Below are positions 12,747 to 21,264 of a stretch of 36,980 nucleotides of DNA, piece by piece. The DNA lies in the IMG/VR virus record IMGVR_UViG_3300017613_000280, positions 1-36,980 of that record; one strand, 5' to 3'. The position numbers and the translations under genes are program-made. Position 1 is the first letter of the stretch. Every line of letters begins with the position of its first letter. This DNA comes from a virus. Below the pieces are notes generated by a model. The model was not told where the DNA came from. It saw only the letters and a list, made by a program, of their open reading frames with translations, and did not search any database.

Positions 12747-12748
12747 GC
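12725..12748. terminator. Hairpin at the convergent gene ends
   Basis: GCTTAAAGCC and GGCTCTTGAGC can pair in a 10-bp stem with one bulged C and a 3-base loop. It covers the stop codons of both convergent genes. Neither strand has a T-tract after it, so an intrinsic terminator is only weakly supported. It may act in both directions. Confidence 0.35.
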
Positions 12749-14238
12749 ACCTCAGCAGTCAATCTTCCAGCATATGGCTTCATCTGCATGGCTCGGACAT
12801 CTGTGTAGTGCGGGTTCAGCGGGTTCACCCCCCTGTGTTGAGCGAGGCTTGGTAGCAACTGGAAGATGTTTGCGTCTTCTTTTAGCCGACCAAGTCCTTG
12901 TCCCGGAACCCCAAGAGGATAAGACGGATGCCCCGATTCTGTAATCAATGGACGATCAGGGAACATCTCTCCGAGATTCATAATGCCGCCTTCCTGAGCA
13001 GAAAGCTGCCTCGGATCTGAAACTGCAATCCTTGCCTGACTTACGCTTAATCCCCCTTCATCCCTGAACCGCTTGTCGAGCATCCGCTTAACGCTCTTCC
13101 TTGTAGCATCCGGTGCTTGCTGAAACTGCGAAATACTTTCAGGGTTGCCGATTCCTTTCCACCCTGGGATCAGCTTTTTGATCGCAGTATTTGCTTTGCC
13201 CTTGTTTCTCTTGTTCATTCCAACGTCGGCATAGGACAGCATTGTCTCGCCAGTCATCGTGGCAAAGTCTCCACCAGTAGGCGCCATCCTCCAAGGCAAA
13301 AACAAAGGGTCTTGCCCGGTCAGTCTTTTTGTGTCCTGAGCAAGCTCATGAATCTTCTTTGCTGGGCCAGCACCAGAAGCCCATACCTGGCCTGGGTTCT
13401 CAAACATATAATCCTGACCACCAAGCAATCCGACTGGAGAGTTCAATTGTTTGTTGTTTATCGAAGTCAGCAACCCGCCAGCAGCCGTCCGATCAGACAT
13501 GGACGTGATAAAAGGCCGACCCTCAAAATCAGCCAAAGAAACCGTGCCAGGATCAGCGGTATACCCTGACACCCCTATATCCATCTCTCGCAGCTTCGGT
13601 AACTCACCAATCCTTGGCTTGCTACCGCCGACAGCGTTAGCGTACCTTGGGTCGAATGCGCCAATTTTCCCACCTTGCTTCTTGAGAATCTCACCAAGAT
13701 TCTTTGCATCTGGCAGGGGTCCACCCTCCGGCGCAAACCGCTCTGCCGAAGCAACCTTCCTGGGGTTGTAGTTCTGTTTGCTTAGCTTGGCGATCTCTTT
13801 CGCGTACCATTGCTTGCTAAGGATCCCATGCGCTGTATTCAGCGTCAGGTCGTTCTCCTGCGCGTACTTCATCGCATCATCGATCGACGGCGCCTTAGAC
13901 GAGCCTCTCAGGCTCTCTAAGCCCTCATCGGCGACCCTTGGTGCGGTCTTCCCTGAGGAGCCCCACATGCGCTTCATGAGCCAGGCAGGCCCAAGAGCCG
14001 TCCCTGCAGCTAAAAGCCCCTTAGCGGCGATCCCAGGCCCCATAGCGTCGCCCAGCATCCCGCCGAACTGGTCGTAATTGCCCTGGATACCAGCCCTGAC
14101 CGCCTCGCCAGAGGATCGGCGCATCTGATCCATAAAATCAAAGGCTGCGGCGCCCTTCTGGCCCATGCCCGGCTGCTGACCGTGAGTCATCCCAGGGTGC
14201 ATCTGGCTGAGTCCAGCGAGGTATTCTTCGTAGGTCAT
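12727..14238 (-). CDS. Probable internal/ejection protein, 503 aa
   Basis: The preferred start is the ATG at 14238 (MTYEEYLAGLSQ), overlapping the upstream stop as ATGA. I recognise the central block from proteins encoded in podovirus structural clusters: GVSGYTADPGTVSLADFEGR, PFITSMSDRTAAGGLLTSIN, GGQDYMFENPGQVWAS, and LFLPWRMAPTGGDFATMTGE. Its enzymatic role, if any, is unknown. The N-terminal module (residues 14-76: HPGMTH, then FGGMLGDAMG) is also present in the ART-like protein at 34114. Gly/Ala-rich helices and the place at the end of the virion cluster suggest it is ejected with the DNA. Confidence 0.6.
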   Translation of the reverse strand: MTYEEYLAGLSQMHPGMTHGQQPGMGQKGAAAFDFMDQMRRSSGEAVRAGIQGNYDQFGGMLGDAMGPGIAAKGLLAAGTALGPAWLMKRMWGSSGKTAPRVADEGLESLRGSSKAPSIDDAMKYAQENDLTLNTAHGILSKQWYAKEIAKLSKQNYNPRKVASAERFAPEGGPLPDAKNLGEILKKQGGKIGAFDPRYANAVGGSKPRIGELPKLREMDIGVSGYTADPGTVSLADFEGRPFITSMSDRTAAGGLLTSINNKQLNSPVGLLGGQDYMFENPGQVWASGAGPAKKIHELAQDTKRLTGQDPLFLPWRMAPTGGDFATMTGETMLSYADVGMNKRNKGKANTAIKKLIPGWKGIGNPESISQFQQAPDATRKSVKRMLDKRFRDEGGLSVSQARIAVSDPRQLSAQEGGIMNLGEMFPDRPLITESGHPSYPLGVPGQGLGRLKEDANIFQLLPSLAQHRGVNPLNPHYTDVRAMQMKPYAGRLTAEVLKSLGL

Positions 14239-15641
14239 TGGTTCTGTTCTCTGTATGGGTCTTGCCCCAATAGCCCGCCAATTTGATATGCACCTAAAAC
14301 AGCAGGGAAATTGCTTGGGCCGGTTATTGGCTGGTTGTTCCAACGATGCAACGCAAGCGCCATCCTGGCCTTATTCGTCGGATTATCCATAAGCCCCAAA
14401 GCACCACCCGCCAGCCCGCTTATTGCTCCATAGTCTCCGCCGAGCATTGCGCCTGCCGTGGCTTTCATCGGCACACCTATGCCAAGCATGTCCCTGTTTT
14501 GTATTCTTGACACTGGCCTGTCTAACGCCTCGCGCAGAACCTCCCCTCTACCGTAAGCCCTGTTGACATCTCTAATGTCTGGCGCAAAGTCCTCGATTGA
14601 TTCCCGAGCACCCCTTGCCAGCTCTTTCTTTATTTCTTCAAGAGGAATCGATGCTTTTTGCTGGCTTCGATCAAAATTAATTTGCCGATACAGGTCTGTT
14701 TTCAATTCTTGCAACTGTCGCGGTGCTAGAAACATGCTGCCATTTTCTTTCAATTGGTCACGATAACCAGTCATAACCTTATCAAGCTTTTTCACACCAG
14801 CAGAAGCGCCAAGTTTTGTGGACGCACCCCACTCAGCCTTGAGTTCTTTGACAGGCTTAACCACTTTGCTGAAATGCACTTGCTTCCCTTGCGCTTCAGC
14901 AAGATCCATAATGGCATCAATCTTGTCCCCAAGCTTGACCATCATTTTATCGAGCTTTTTAAGCCCAGCGGGAGTTGGCATCACCTGTAGGTCAAGAGCA
15001 GTCTTTACTGCCTGCGCCCTTTTGCGCTCATCCATTGTGGTCGACATTTTCGTCGCGCCAGCGTACATATCGGCAGGCGCTTCTTTGCTCTTAAGCTTCG
15101 CTACCCCTTTCTGTATACCCCTTTTTGCCATGTTAAAAGGATCGGCCATTCCTTGAGCAGTTTTCGCAGCAGCCTCAAGCCCAGACTTCCCGGCAATTTT
15201 TGCGCCTGACCTAATTAGCCCTGCGCCGCCTGTGATCAACGAAGATAAGTCAAGAGCTACTCCAACGGGATCAGTCTCAAGAGAATTAAGTGCGGCATCA
15301 ACAGAACCGTACCTATCAACCAAAGCATCACCAACTGCGTCGGCATATTTCTCGTGCTCTTGCTCACCAGGCCATAACTTCTGTGCAAGACCAAAAGACA
15401 GATTCTTTAAAGCTTTTGCTGTTTGAATCGGAGACGTAACAGTAGTCAATACGTCCTCAACCGCACGACGACCACTACCTGGAATATTTTTCACCATCTC
15501 TATAGGCGAAAACCCTCCGGCCTGGTCTATGCTTCCTGGTGGCCTGTCATATATCTTCACCCCTGCTTCCGTAGCCCCAACAACCGCAGGGGGCGAATCA
15601 AATATCGGCTTTCCGTCAGGCGTTGTTCCTATCTGTTTCAT
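14235..15641 (-). CDS. Probable internal/ejection protein, 468 aa
   Basis: The N-terminus has two similar short units (PDGKPIFDSPP and AGVKIYDRPPG). Long helices follow (DAVGDALVDRYGSVDAALNS, LDLSSLITGGAGLIRSG) and then a Lys/Glu-rich central part. The C-terminus is Gly/Ala-rich (AMLGGDYGAISGLAGGALGL). This alanine-rich, mostly helical make-up and the position between two similar genes fit podovirus internal virion proteins, which pass into the host envelope with the DNA. No lytic transglycosylase motif is visible. The exact counterpart in P22 (gp7, gp16 or gp20) cannot be assigned. Confidence 0.55.
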   Translation of the reverse strand: MKQIGTTPDGKPIFDSPPAVVGATEAGVKIYDRPPGSIDQAGGFSPIEMVKNIPGSGRRAVEDVLTTVTSPIQTAKALKNLSFGLAQKLWPGEQEHEKYADAVGDALVDRYGSVDAALNSLETDPVGVALDLSSLITGGAGLIRSGAKIAGKSGLEAAAKTAQGMADPFNMAKRGIQKGVAKLKSKEAPADMYAGATKMSTTMDERKRAQAVKTALDLQVMPTPAGLKKLDKMMVKLGDKIDAIMDLAEAQGKQVHFSKVVKPVKELKAEWGASTKLGASAGVKKLDKVMTGYRDQLKENGSMFLAPRQLQELKTDLYRQINFDRSQQKASIPLEEIKKELARGARESIEDFAPDIRDVNRAYGRGEVLREALDRPVSRIQNRDMLGIGVPMKATAGAMLGGDYGAISGLAGGALGLMDNPTNKARMALALHRWNNQPITGPSNFPAVLGAYQIGGLLGQDPYREQNQ

Positions 15642-15645
15642 TTAA

Positions 15646-16800
15646 TCACTCCGCAGGCCCATACGTTCCGTCTGCATTCAGTCTGTACCTGTTCCCTTCT
15701 GCGTCATAACCGTATTGCGTTGAATCACCCATAGGCGACGGCGCCGCAACACTGGGCACCATTTCAACCTGCCCGTACATATTGCGAGAAGGAATTGTGC
15801 GCTCTGGGTCAAACTTATAAGCTTGGGCCGTTTTTCTATACTGGCCTTCCCTTTTCTTGTAAATGGCCGTGCCTTTATTGAACAACTTTGCTGCACGGTT
15901 CCTTATGTCTCTCCTTACCTGCGGAGCAAGCGACTCACCGTTTATAGCTTTGTTGTACATAGCGAGAACCGTTGAAGGGACGCTCCCAGCATCTCGCACC
16001 GTGGCTGCCTCTCCTTCCCTTACGGTTGAGTTTGGATCAAGCAGCTTCATAAAGCCAAACACTAAGGCTATATCACCCGCTCCGCTAGGCTCTGAGACAG
16101 AAGCCTCAACCCGCCCCCATGCATCATTAAGACCAGCATATTCATTCGTCTGCTTAAGAAACTCTTTGCGTAGCTTTCCTTCCCCTTCAACATCAGCAAC
16201 AGAGGCCGCTTCCAGCCCAGACAACACAAGCTTTCCTCTATCTGGCCCAGACGCATAATATTGCCGCCCATCAATTCCTTTGATGATTTGATGCTTTTCA
16301 GGGGCACGATACTTTGCCGATATACGCGCTTTCTCCTCCTCAAACCCAATTTTCCCAGGCAGGTTTAATTTAGACTCAATCACAGCATCTTGTAATTGCG
16401 GAGAAAGCCCCGCCAGTTCTGGATATTGTTGGGCGATCAACTGACGCCTAGCTTCGTCTCTTTCCTTCTTTTCTTCGGCCTCTTTCTGCGCCTGAGCGAA
16501 CTCAAGCTTCTTCATCTGCGCGGCCTGCTGCTGCATCGCCATCTGCTGCTTCTGCATCTGAGCCACCCTGGACTGCTGCATTCCAAGCAGCCCGCCCTTC
16601 ATTGAGTTGGCAAATGCCGCCCTCGAGTCACGCCCGTAGTTGCCGCCGAGAATCCCCATTGCCATCGTGGTGTAGGGATTGTTCATGAACGACTGCATGT
16701 TGCTCTGCTGCGGAGCAGGAGACGGAGCGATCGTCGGCATATTGGGGTTCGCCCCCTGCATCATCGCCAAGGTCATCGGGTTTGTCGGTGCGTTGAACAT
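15646..16800 (-). CDS. Probable internal/ejection protein, 384 aa
   Basis: The ATG at 16800 follows GGAGAAGCAG. The N-terminal 60 residues are Met/Pro/Asn-rich. Next is a long Gln/Lys/Glu coiled coil (QMQKQQMAMQQQAAQMKKLE onward). Then comes a domain I recognise from phage virion proteins: NDAWGRVEASVSEPSGAGDI, ALVFGFMKLLDPNSTVREGE, and AATVRDAGSVPSTVLAMYNK. That domain is widespread in podovirus DNA-transfer proteins. It is coupled with its neighbours at 14235 and 16810, consistent with a set of ejection proteins stored inside the head. Confidence 0.65.
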   Translation of the reverse strand: MFNAPTNPMTLAMMQGANPNMPTIAPSPAPQQSNMQSFMNNPYTTMAMGILGGNYGRDSRAAFANSMKGGLLGMQQSRVAQMQKQQMAMQQQAAQMKKLEFAQAQKEAEEKKERDEARRQLIAQQYPELAGLSPQLQDAVIESKLNLPGKIGFEEEKARISAKYRAPEKHQIIKGIDGRQYYASGPDRGKLVLSGLEAASVADVEGEGKLRKEFLKQTNEYAGLNDAWGRVEASVSEPSGAGDIALVFGFMKLLDPNSTVREGEAATVRDAGSVPSTVLAMYNKAINGESLAPQVRRDIRNRAAKLFNKGTAIYKKREGQYRKTAQAYKFDPERTIPSRNMYGQVEMVPSVAAPSPMGDSTQYGYDAEGNRYRLNADGTYGPAE

Positions 16801-16809
16801 CTGCTTCTC

Positions 16810-17697
16810 CTAGCTTAAAAGGCCAACACCTGCGCCGATTAGGGGTAACCAAGGAGCAAATGCCGCAGCCGTAGTGCCTGCTGCTGCGTTTGCGAAGTAC
16901 GGCATTGCTGATGCCGATGCCCCTAACAATCCGCCACCAATCGCCCCCGAGATGGGGCTGCTGCCACCACCCTCTGCGGTACTCGATGACCCCCAAGGGG
17001 CTTGGCTGACAATGTTGCTGTACTTCCCGAGGTTTTCCCAAGGGAGGGCTTGGTTGTAGTTCCACCGATCCATGTCGGCGCCGAGCGCCTGAGAATCGAT
17101 GCCAGTGTTGTACTGGCCAACCTGGCTCATGATGTCCATCGGCTGCATGCCCATAGCCATCGTCTGCGGAGACAGCGCCAGAGCCCCCTGCTGTGCCCCT
17201 AAGCCCTTGCCGTAGGCATCCATCATGGTGCTCGCGTTCGCGTTAGCCAGCGCCTCCTGAGTGCCTCTCATGGCGAGCCCTTCGGCTATACCTTGCCGAC
17301 TACCTCCAACCTGGCCTGCGGCCATTGCGCCACTAGCGATTTGAGGAAGCAGGTTCTCGTTCAGGTTCCGGTTCGCCAGAAACTGATTCGACTGCATCAT
17401 GTTCTGGACGTAGGGGTTGTTCGCCGCATCGGGGGAGTTCAGGGCAAAACTCTGCGCCCGCTGAGCATCGTAAATCTGCCCCGGCATCGAGGATGTGGCG
17501 TAGTTCAGCTTGAGGTTCTGCGCCTGATCAGACAGCGGATCTCGACCAGCGAAGGTCTGCCCAGGATAGTAACCAGGCGAGCCTGACGCATTGAGATTCT
17601 GCGCTTGGCTGAAAAGGCTTGTCAGGTGCGGCTGAGCACCACTCCACGGGATGACCTGCTGGGTTGATTCCTGTTCGCCGCCGCTCTTTCCGCCCAT
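16810..17697 (-). CDS. Virion protein with hydrophobic C-terminus, 295 aa
   Basis: It opens MGGKSGGEQESTQQVIPWSG and YYPGQTFAGRDPLSDQAQNL. That opening recurs in phage tail/ejection-cluster proteins. The middle has QLPQIASGAMAAGQVGGSRQ-like Gly/Ala helices (residues about 115-145), and the last 50 residues are hydrophobic (AIGGGLLGASASAMPYFANA, then FAPWLPLIGAGVGLLS). A membrane-inserting C-terminus would suit a channel component during DNA delivery. The function is inferred from composition and context. Confidence 0.6.
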   Translation of the reverse strand: MGGKSGGEQESTQQVIPWSGAQPHLTSLFSQAQNLNASGSPGYYPGQTFAGRDPLSDQAQNLKLNYATSSMPGQIYDAQRAQSFALNSPDAANNPYVQNMMQSNQFLANRNLNENLLPQIASGAMAAGQVGGSRQGIAEGLAMRGTQEALANANASTMMDAYGKGLGAQQGALALSPQTMAMGMQPMDIMSQVGQYNTGIDSQALGADMDRWNYNQALPWENLGKYSNIVSQAPWGSSSTAEGGGSSPISGAIGGGLLGASASAMPYFANAAAGTTAAAFAPWLPLIGAGVGLLS

Positions 17698-17698
17698 C

Positions 17699-18109
17699 TT
17701 ACACCTCTATATCGAATTCAATTCGGACCGAGTCAGGCTTGAGAACTTTCTCCCAGCCTTTCCTTCCCCAGCCGCGTATAGCTGAACAATCGTTTGCCTT
17801 CGCAAACTCTTTGAATGTATCTATCGCCTCAATCCATGTGTCAATGGTCCCAAACTCGGCCCCAACAAATGGAATCGACAGCACCTTGCGCTTCTTGAAC
17901 ACATTGACCTGAGTCACAAAGACCGCCGTAATCCGGTCATTATCATGGGCCACCCATGCCTGCATGGTCTGATCCTTGAGGCAATCGAAGACGTATTCGG
18001 TGTCGTAATCCTTCAGGATCTCCATCCGCACAAACGGCTTCTCCAACAGCGGCTGGATCAGCGGCCAGGCCATCTCGATCTCATCCGGTTGGATGCCGTG
18101 GAGGTTCAC
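17699..18109 (-). CDS. GNAT-like phage protein, 136 aa
   Basis: A GTG start overlaps the upstream TAG (TAGTG). The pattern MAWPLIQPLLEKP, then DCLKDQTMQAWVAHDNDRIT, AVFVTQVNVFKKRKVLSI, WIEAIDTFKEFAKANDCSAI, and RGWGRKGWEKVLK is a compact alpha/beta fold similar to GCN5-type N-acetyltransferases. The same kind of gene is often found in P22-like structural clusters. The acetyl-CoA loop is not obvious, so catalysis is uncertain. It may modify or assist assembly of a virion protein. Confidence 0.6.
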   Translation of the reverse strand: MNLHGIQPDEIEMAWPLIQPLLEKPFVRMEILKDYDTEYVFDCLKDQTMQAWVAHDNDRITAVFVTQVNVFKKRKVLSIPFVGAEFGTIDTWIEAIDTFKEFAKANDCSAIRGWGRKGWEKVLKPDSVRIEFDIEV

Positions 18110-18750
18110 TAGCCACCAGCCTCGCTAGTTTGTATCCAGTCAGCAAGTTGCGCGGGCGGTATATAAGCATTATTCCAACCACTGCCACCCGCCATATCCC
18201 AAGGATTGGCTGTCACACCACCTCCGGGCGTCAATCCCATAGCACGCATAAGCTGGAATTGTCCCGTAGTGTTTGGAACCAACAGTCCCTGCTGAATAGC
18301 GAAGTCAAGCATGGCCTGGTTTGAAGGCTCTGTCTGCCCTGCTGCAGGAGTAGGGGCAGCGGGCTGTGCCAACTGGTCTTCCATGCCATACATACGAAGC
18401 TGAGAGGCTTGAGGCTGCATCTCAGGAGGTAGCGCGGAGGTCGGACCAACCATATTCGGCATGTTGGGGTTCATTCCCATCATCGACATGGCATTCGGTC
18501 CCATCGCGTTGGTGCGCGTAGGCGTGAATCCCTGCGTAGGAAGCCCCTGCTGCGGCCTCTCGGTGGAAAACGGACTACCGAGCCCCATGCCCTGCATCTG
18601 CGTCATCTGCGGAGGTGGACCCATCCCAATCGGTTGAGGAAAGCCGCCCTGTGAGAGCATCCCCTGCTGTGCAGGAAAACCACCAGCCTGCTGGCCTCCG
18701 CCAAACAGACCACCACCTTGCAATTGCCTCATAATGTCTTCGGTAATCAT
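18109..18750 (-). CDS. Gly/Met/Gln/Pro-rich virion-cluster protein, 213 aa
   Basis: This is low-complexity over most of its length (LQGGGLFGGGQQAGGFPAQQ; MGPNAMSMMGMNPNMPNMVG), with a more ordered end (SNQAMLDFAIQQGLLVPNTT, then NPWDMAGGSGW). It overlaps the nozzle gene upstream and the GNAT-like gene downstream. Such Gly/Met-rich chains occur beside ejection proteins. It could be an internal protein or assembly factor; nothing more can be said. Confidence 0.55.
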   Translation of the reverse strand: MITEDIMRQLQGGGLFGGGQQAGGFPAQQGMLSQGGFPQPIGMGPPPQMTQMQGMGLGSPFSTERPQQGLPTQGFTPTRTNAMGPNAMSMMGMNPNMPNMVGPTSALPPEMQPQASQLRMYGMEDQLAQPAAPTPAAGQTEPSNQAMLDFAIQQGLLVPNTTGQFQLMRAMGLTPGGGVTANPWDMAGGSGWNNAYIPPAQLADWIQTSEAGG

Positions 18751-20330
18751 CGTCTGCCTGCCTTTTGGTAGTCTACGTCATAGCCAGATATCTTCCACGA
18801 GACATCTGCCTGACTGGAAAACTCAATAGCGTGTAATCGCCCCGTTACTCGAAAGTTCATCCTGTGGTCAGTGTCCGGGTCAAACGTCTGCCCAGTCGAC
18901 CAGGTCACGGCTTCATTCAAGTTATTCTGGAACCCGATCTTCACCGTGAAGGGATCGCCCTCTGCGTGAGGGTAGACCTCGAGAACCTTGTGCCAGTCTG
19001 CCTTGTCACCGAGGTCGAGTTCAGACCTGCGAGCATAACAGGTCATGTTGACCCCATCTGCGGTATTCGTCCGGTCCATCTCGAAGAGGTCTGTGGCTCC
19101 ACCAAGGATCAGAGACTCGCGGTAGGGGTTGTCATCGAGGTAGGCACCGTACGTCTGGATAGCGGCATCCCATCGGGTATCGTAGGTGTAGGTGCCGGGT
19201 GTGTAGTTTCCGACCCCAGCGTCAGCATCCCCGTAAGTCCAACCAGATGAACGGTCAACCACACCAAATGTGCCAGCAGTCACGCCGGGGAGTTGGCGGG
19301 GGCTCCATGTGTTGTCCTTAGAATTCCAGACAAGCGCCTTGTCGCAGGACACGCTATTGGCCGATGGGTAGCAAACCCAGACCTCACCAGTGCGCTCGTA
19401 GTAAATGACGAATGTCTTGTGCTTATAGGTCCGTGAAACATCATCGAAGAAAAGATCCTTCACCCTCTCATCGGCTATGGATTGGAAGTTCGTTCCATCG
19501 TAGAGATAGATATCTCCATCACCGATGAACACATGCCTCCCCCCAACGTCGCAAACGCAGTTTCTGGCGAACAGCCCATAGGACAAGGTGACCAGTCGGA
19601 AGTTGTAGACGTACTTGTCACCCGTGAAGGTCGCCGAGTAGATTGCATCTGTTTTGTATATCTGCAGGGTATCGCGTAAACCAAGGCCATCGATGATCGC
19701 TCCCGGCGTATCCACCAACTCGGTCTGCCCTGCGAGGTACTCCGGGGATGTTATGTCCCAGGTCTTAGGGACGGTCCCAGGATCAGCTGGATGGCTCCAA
19801 TGCACTTTCCTGGAGTTATACCCGTCGCAGTCTTCGATATTCATGGCAAACAGGCTGGATCGAAAAGAGCGGATGATCTTCGCCCGCATTCCTACATCGG
19901 TCCAGGTGCAAATATTAACCGGATCAGTCGAGTCGTAAGGCAGGTCAACAACATTCCCGCTCCCACCCCAGTATTGTGGGTTCTCAGCAAATGTGGTCAG
20001 GATTCCAACCCCACCGAGAACGCACGAGTCCCAAGTCCCAGAAGTCCCAAACCCGGTGCCTATGGTGCTTTCCACACCACCCCTGACCGAGTAGATATCG
20101 CTCTGTCCCGCGTAGACGATGAAAGACTGCTGCCCCGTTTTGACGGTCAACATGGTCTCAGGCAGCTCAGTGATCGTCGCAGCCGACTCGTGACCTTCAA
20201 ACGAGGCTATGGACCCATCCACACAGCGGGTGTTCTGCATCTCGGACCAAGCGTTAGGTGGCGTAGCATGCGGCTCTTTATCCGCCACATACCCCACCCG
20301 ACCAAGGTCTTTGATTGACGTGGTTTTCAT
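18747..20330 (-). CDS. Tail nozzle/stabilisation protein, P22 gp10-like
   Basis: The preferred start is the ATG at 20330 in a TGATG overlap. This 527-residue beta-rich protein has repeated blades (SFIVYAGQSDIYSVRGG; LQIYKTDAIYSATFTGDKYV; GRHVFIGDGDIYLYDGTNFQ; FVIYYERTGEVWVCYP). The order matches the stabilisation or nozzle proteins of podoviruses (P22 gp10 and T7 gp12 type), which form a hexameric beta-propeller tube below the adaptor. The LSYGLFARNCVCDVGGRHVF segment is typical of that group. It follows the fibre genes in the transcript. Confidence 0.7.
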   Translation of the reverse strand: MKTTSIKDLGRVGYVADKEPHATPPNAWSEMQNTRCVDGSIASFEGHESAATITELPETMLTVKTGQQSFIVYAGQSDIYSVRGGVESTIGTGFGTSGTWDSCVLGGVGILTTFAENPQYWGGSGNVVDLPYDSTDPVNICTWTDVGMRAKIIRSFRSSLFAMNIEDCDGYNSRKVHWSHPADPGTVPKTWDITSPEYLAGQTELVDTPGAIIDGLGLRDTLQIYKTDAIYSATFTGDKYVYNFRLVTLSYGLFARNCVCDVGGRHVFIGDGDIYLYDGTNFQSIADERVKDLFFDDVSRTYKHKTFVIYYERTGEVWVCYPSANSVSCDKALVWNSKDNTWSPRQLPGVTAGTFGVVDRSSGWTYGDADAGVGNYTPGTYTYDTRWDAAIQTYGAYLDDNPYRESLILGGATDLFEMDRTNTADGVNMTCYARRSELDLGDKADWHKVLEVYPHAEGDPFTVKIGFQNNLNEAVTWSTGQTFDPDTDHRMNFRVTGRLHAIEFSSQADVSWKISGYDVDYQKAGRR

Positions 20331-21256
20331 CAACTGATATCCACCAGGATTGACACGTACAGTGGGACCACGTTCCCAGACTCTCCACCCGTTGTGAGCT
20401 TAAGATATGTCCCAGCGGCAACCGTCGACTGGTTTATCGAAGTGTCAGAATCAACATCCCCAGCACCGCTGCCACTATAGGCTACATGGAGCACAGCCAT
20501 CACCTGATCTGTGGATGTCTTCAGCTCGACAGTTGGATCTGCTGTGATAATGGTTCCGCCTAGAACTGAGTCAACTCTTGTGACAATTCCAGCCATCGAC
20601 ATCGGGACGTAAATTATGTCAGAGGTGGATATGTCTGGAATGACTACATTGACGACATAGAACCCTCTGGCATCGGCGTAAGCCTCTGTTGCATACGAGG
20701 CATTATCAACATAAGCCTTGATGCTCTGCTGTGTAGCCAGTGCCGTTGCTGAGTCTGTACCCATTGCATCCTCATCGAGGATGGCGGTAACAGTCGCCCC
20801 AGAGGCCAGCACGAGGCTTGTGCTTAGCGTTGCGGCCCCGGTCACTGCCAGGGTAGAGGATAGGGTCGCAGCACCCGATGCAGCGATCGTGGTGAACGCG
20901 CCGGTAGAGGCTGAGTTGGCCCCTATGGCCGTAGCATCGACCGAACCCCCATTGATGTCCACCGTGGTAACAGCACCAAGGTTAGACCACGTTAGGATCG
21001 CACCGTTGATTGCGTCTCCAGCACTGACCGTCAGCGCCTTGGATGATTCAGCCGTGCCCAGGGTAGCGACATCCAGGTAATTCATTTGTACATCTGAGGT
21101 GGTGACAGCGCCTGAGATATTCCCCCAGTCTGTTGTCAACACAGTCTTGAGTTGCTGCAGCTCAAGGTAGATGGCATTAGCACCAAATGGATCATCGCTG
21201 GTCAGCGGAGAGGATGCGTTTAACTCATCAATGTGTGAAGCGTTTTCTAATGCCAT
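20330..21256 (-). CDS. Tail fibre protein with Ala/Thr/Ser repeats, 308 aa
   Basis: The ATG at 21256 has AGGAA upstream. The middle contains tandem strand repeats (STGAFTTIAASGAATLSSTL, AVTGAATLSTSLVLASGATV) typical of trimeric phage fibres, then a linker (ATALATQQSIKAYVDNASYA) commonly found before fibre tips. The C-terminal 120 residues form a beta domain (VVIPDISTSDIIYVPMSMAG onward). It probably binds the host surface or links a tip to the tail. Ser/Thr/Ala content is much higher than in the neighbours. Confidence 0.72.
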   Translation of the reverse strand: MALENASHIDELNASSPLTSDDPFGANAIYLELQQLKTVLTTDWGNISGAVTTSDVQMNYLDVATLGTAESSKALTVSAGDAINGAILTWSNLGAVTTVDINGGSVDATAIGANSASTGAFTTIAASGAATLSSTLAVTGAATLSTSLVLASGATVTAILDEDAMGTDSATALATQQSIKAYVDNASYATEAYADARGFYVVNVVIPDISTSDIIYVPMSMAGIVTRVDSVLGGTIITADPTVELKTSTDQVMAVLHVAYSGSGAGDVDSDTSINQSTVAAGTYLKLTTGGESGNVVPLYVSILVDIS

Positions 21257-21264
21257 AGTTTTTC

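Noticed and set aside
19791-20318. Plus-strand 175-codon ORF opposite the nozzle gene
   Set aside because: It has no motif and no ribosome site, and it conflicts with the strongly patterned gp10-like frame.
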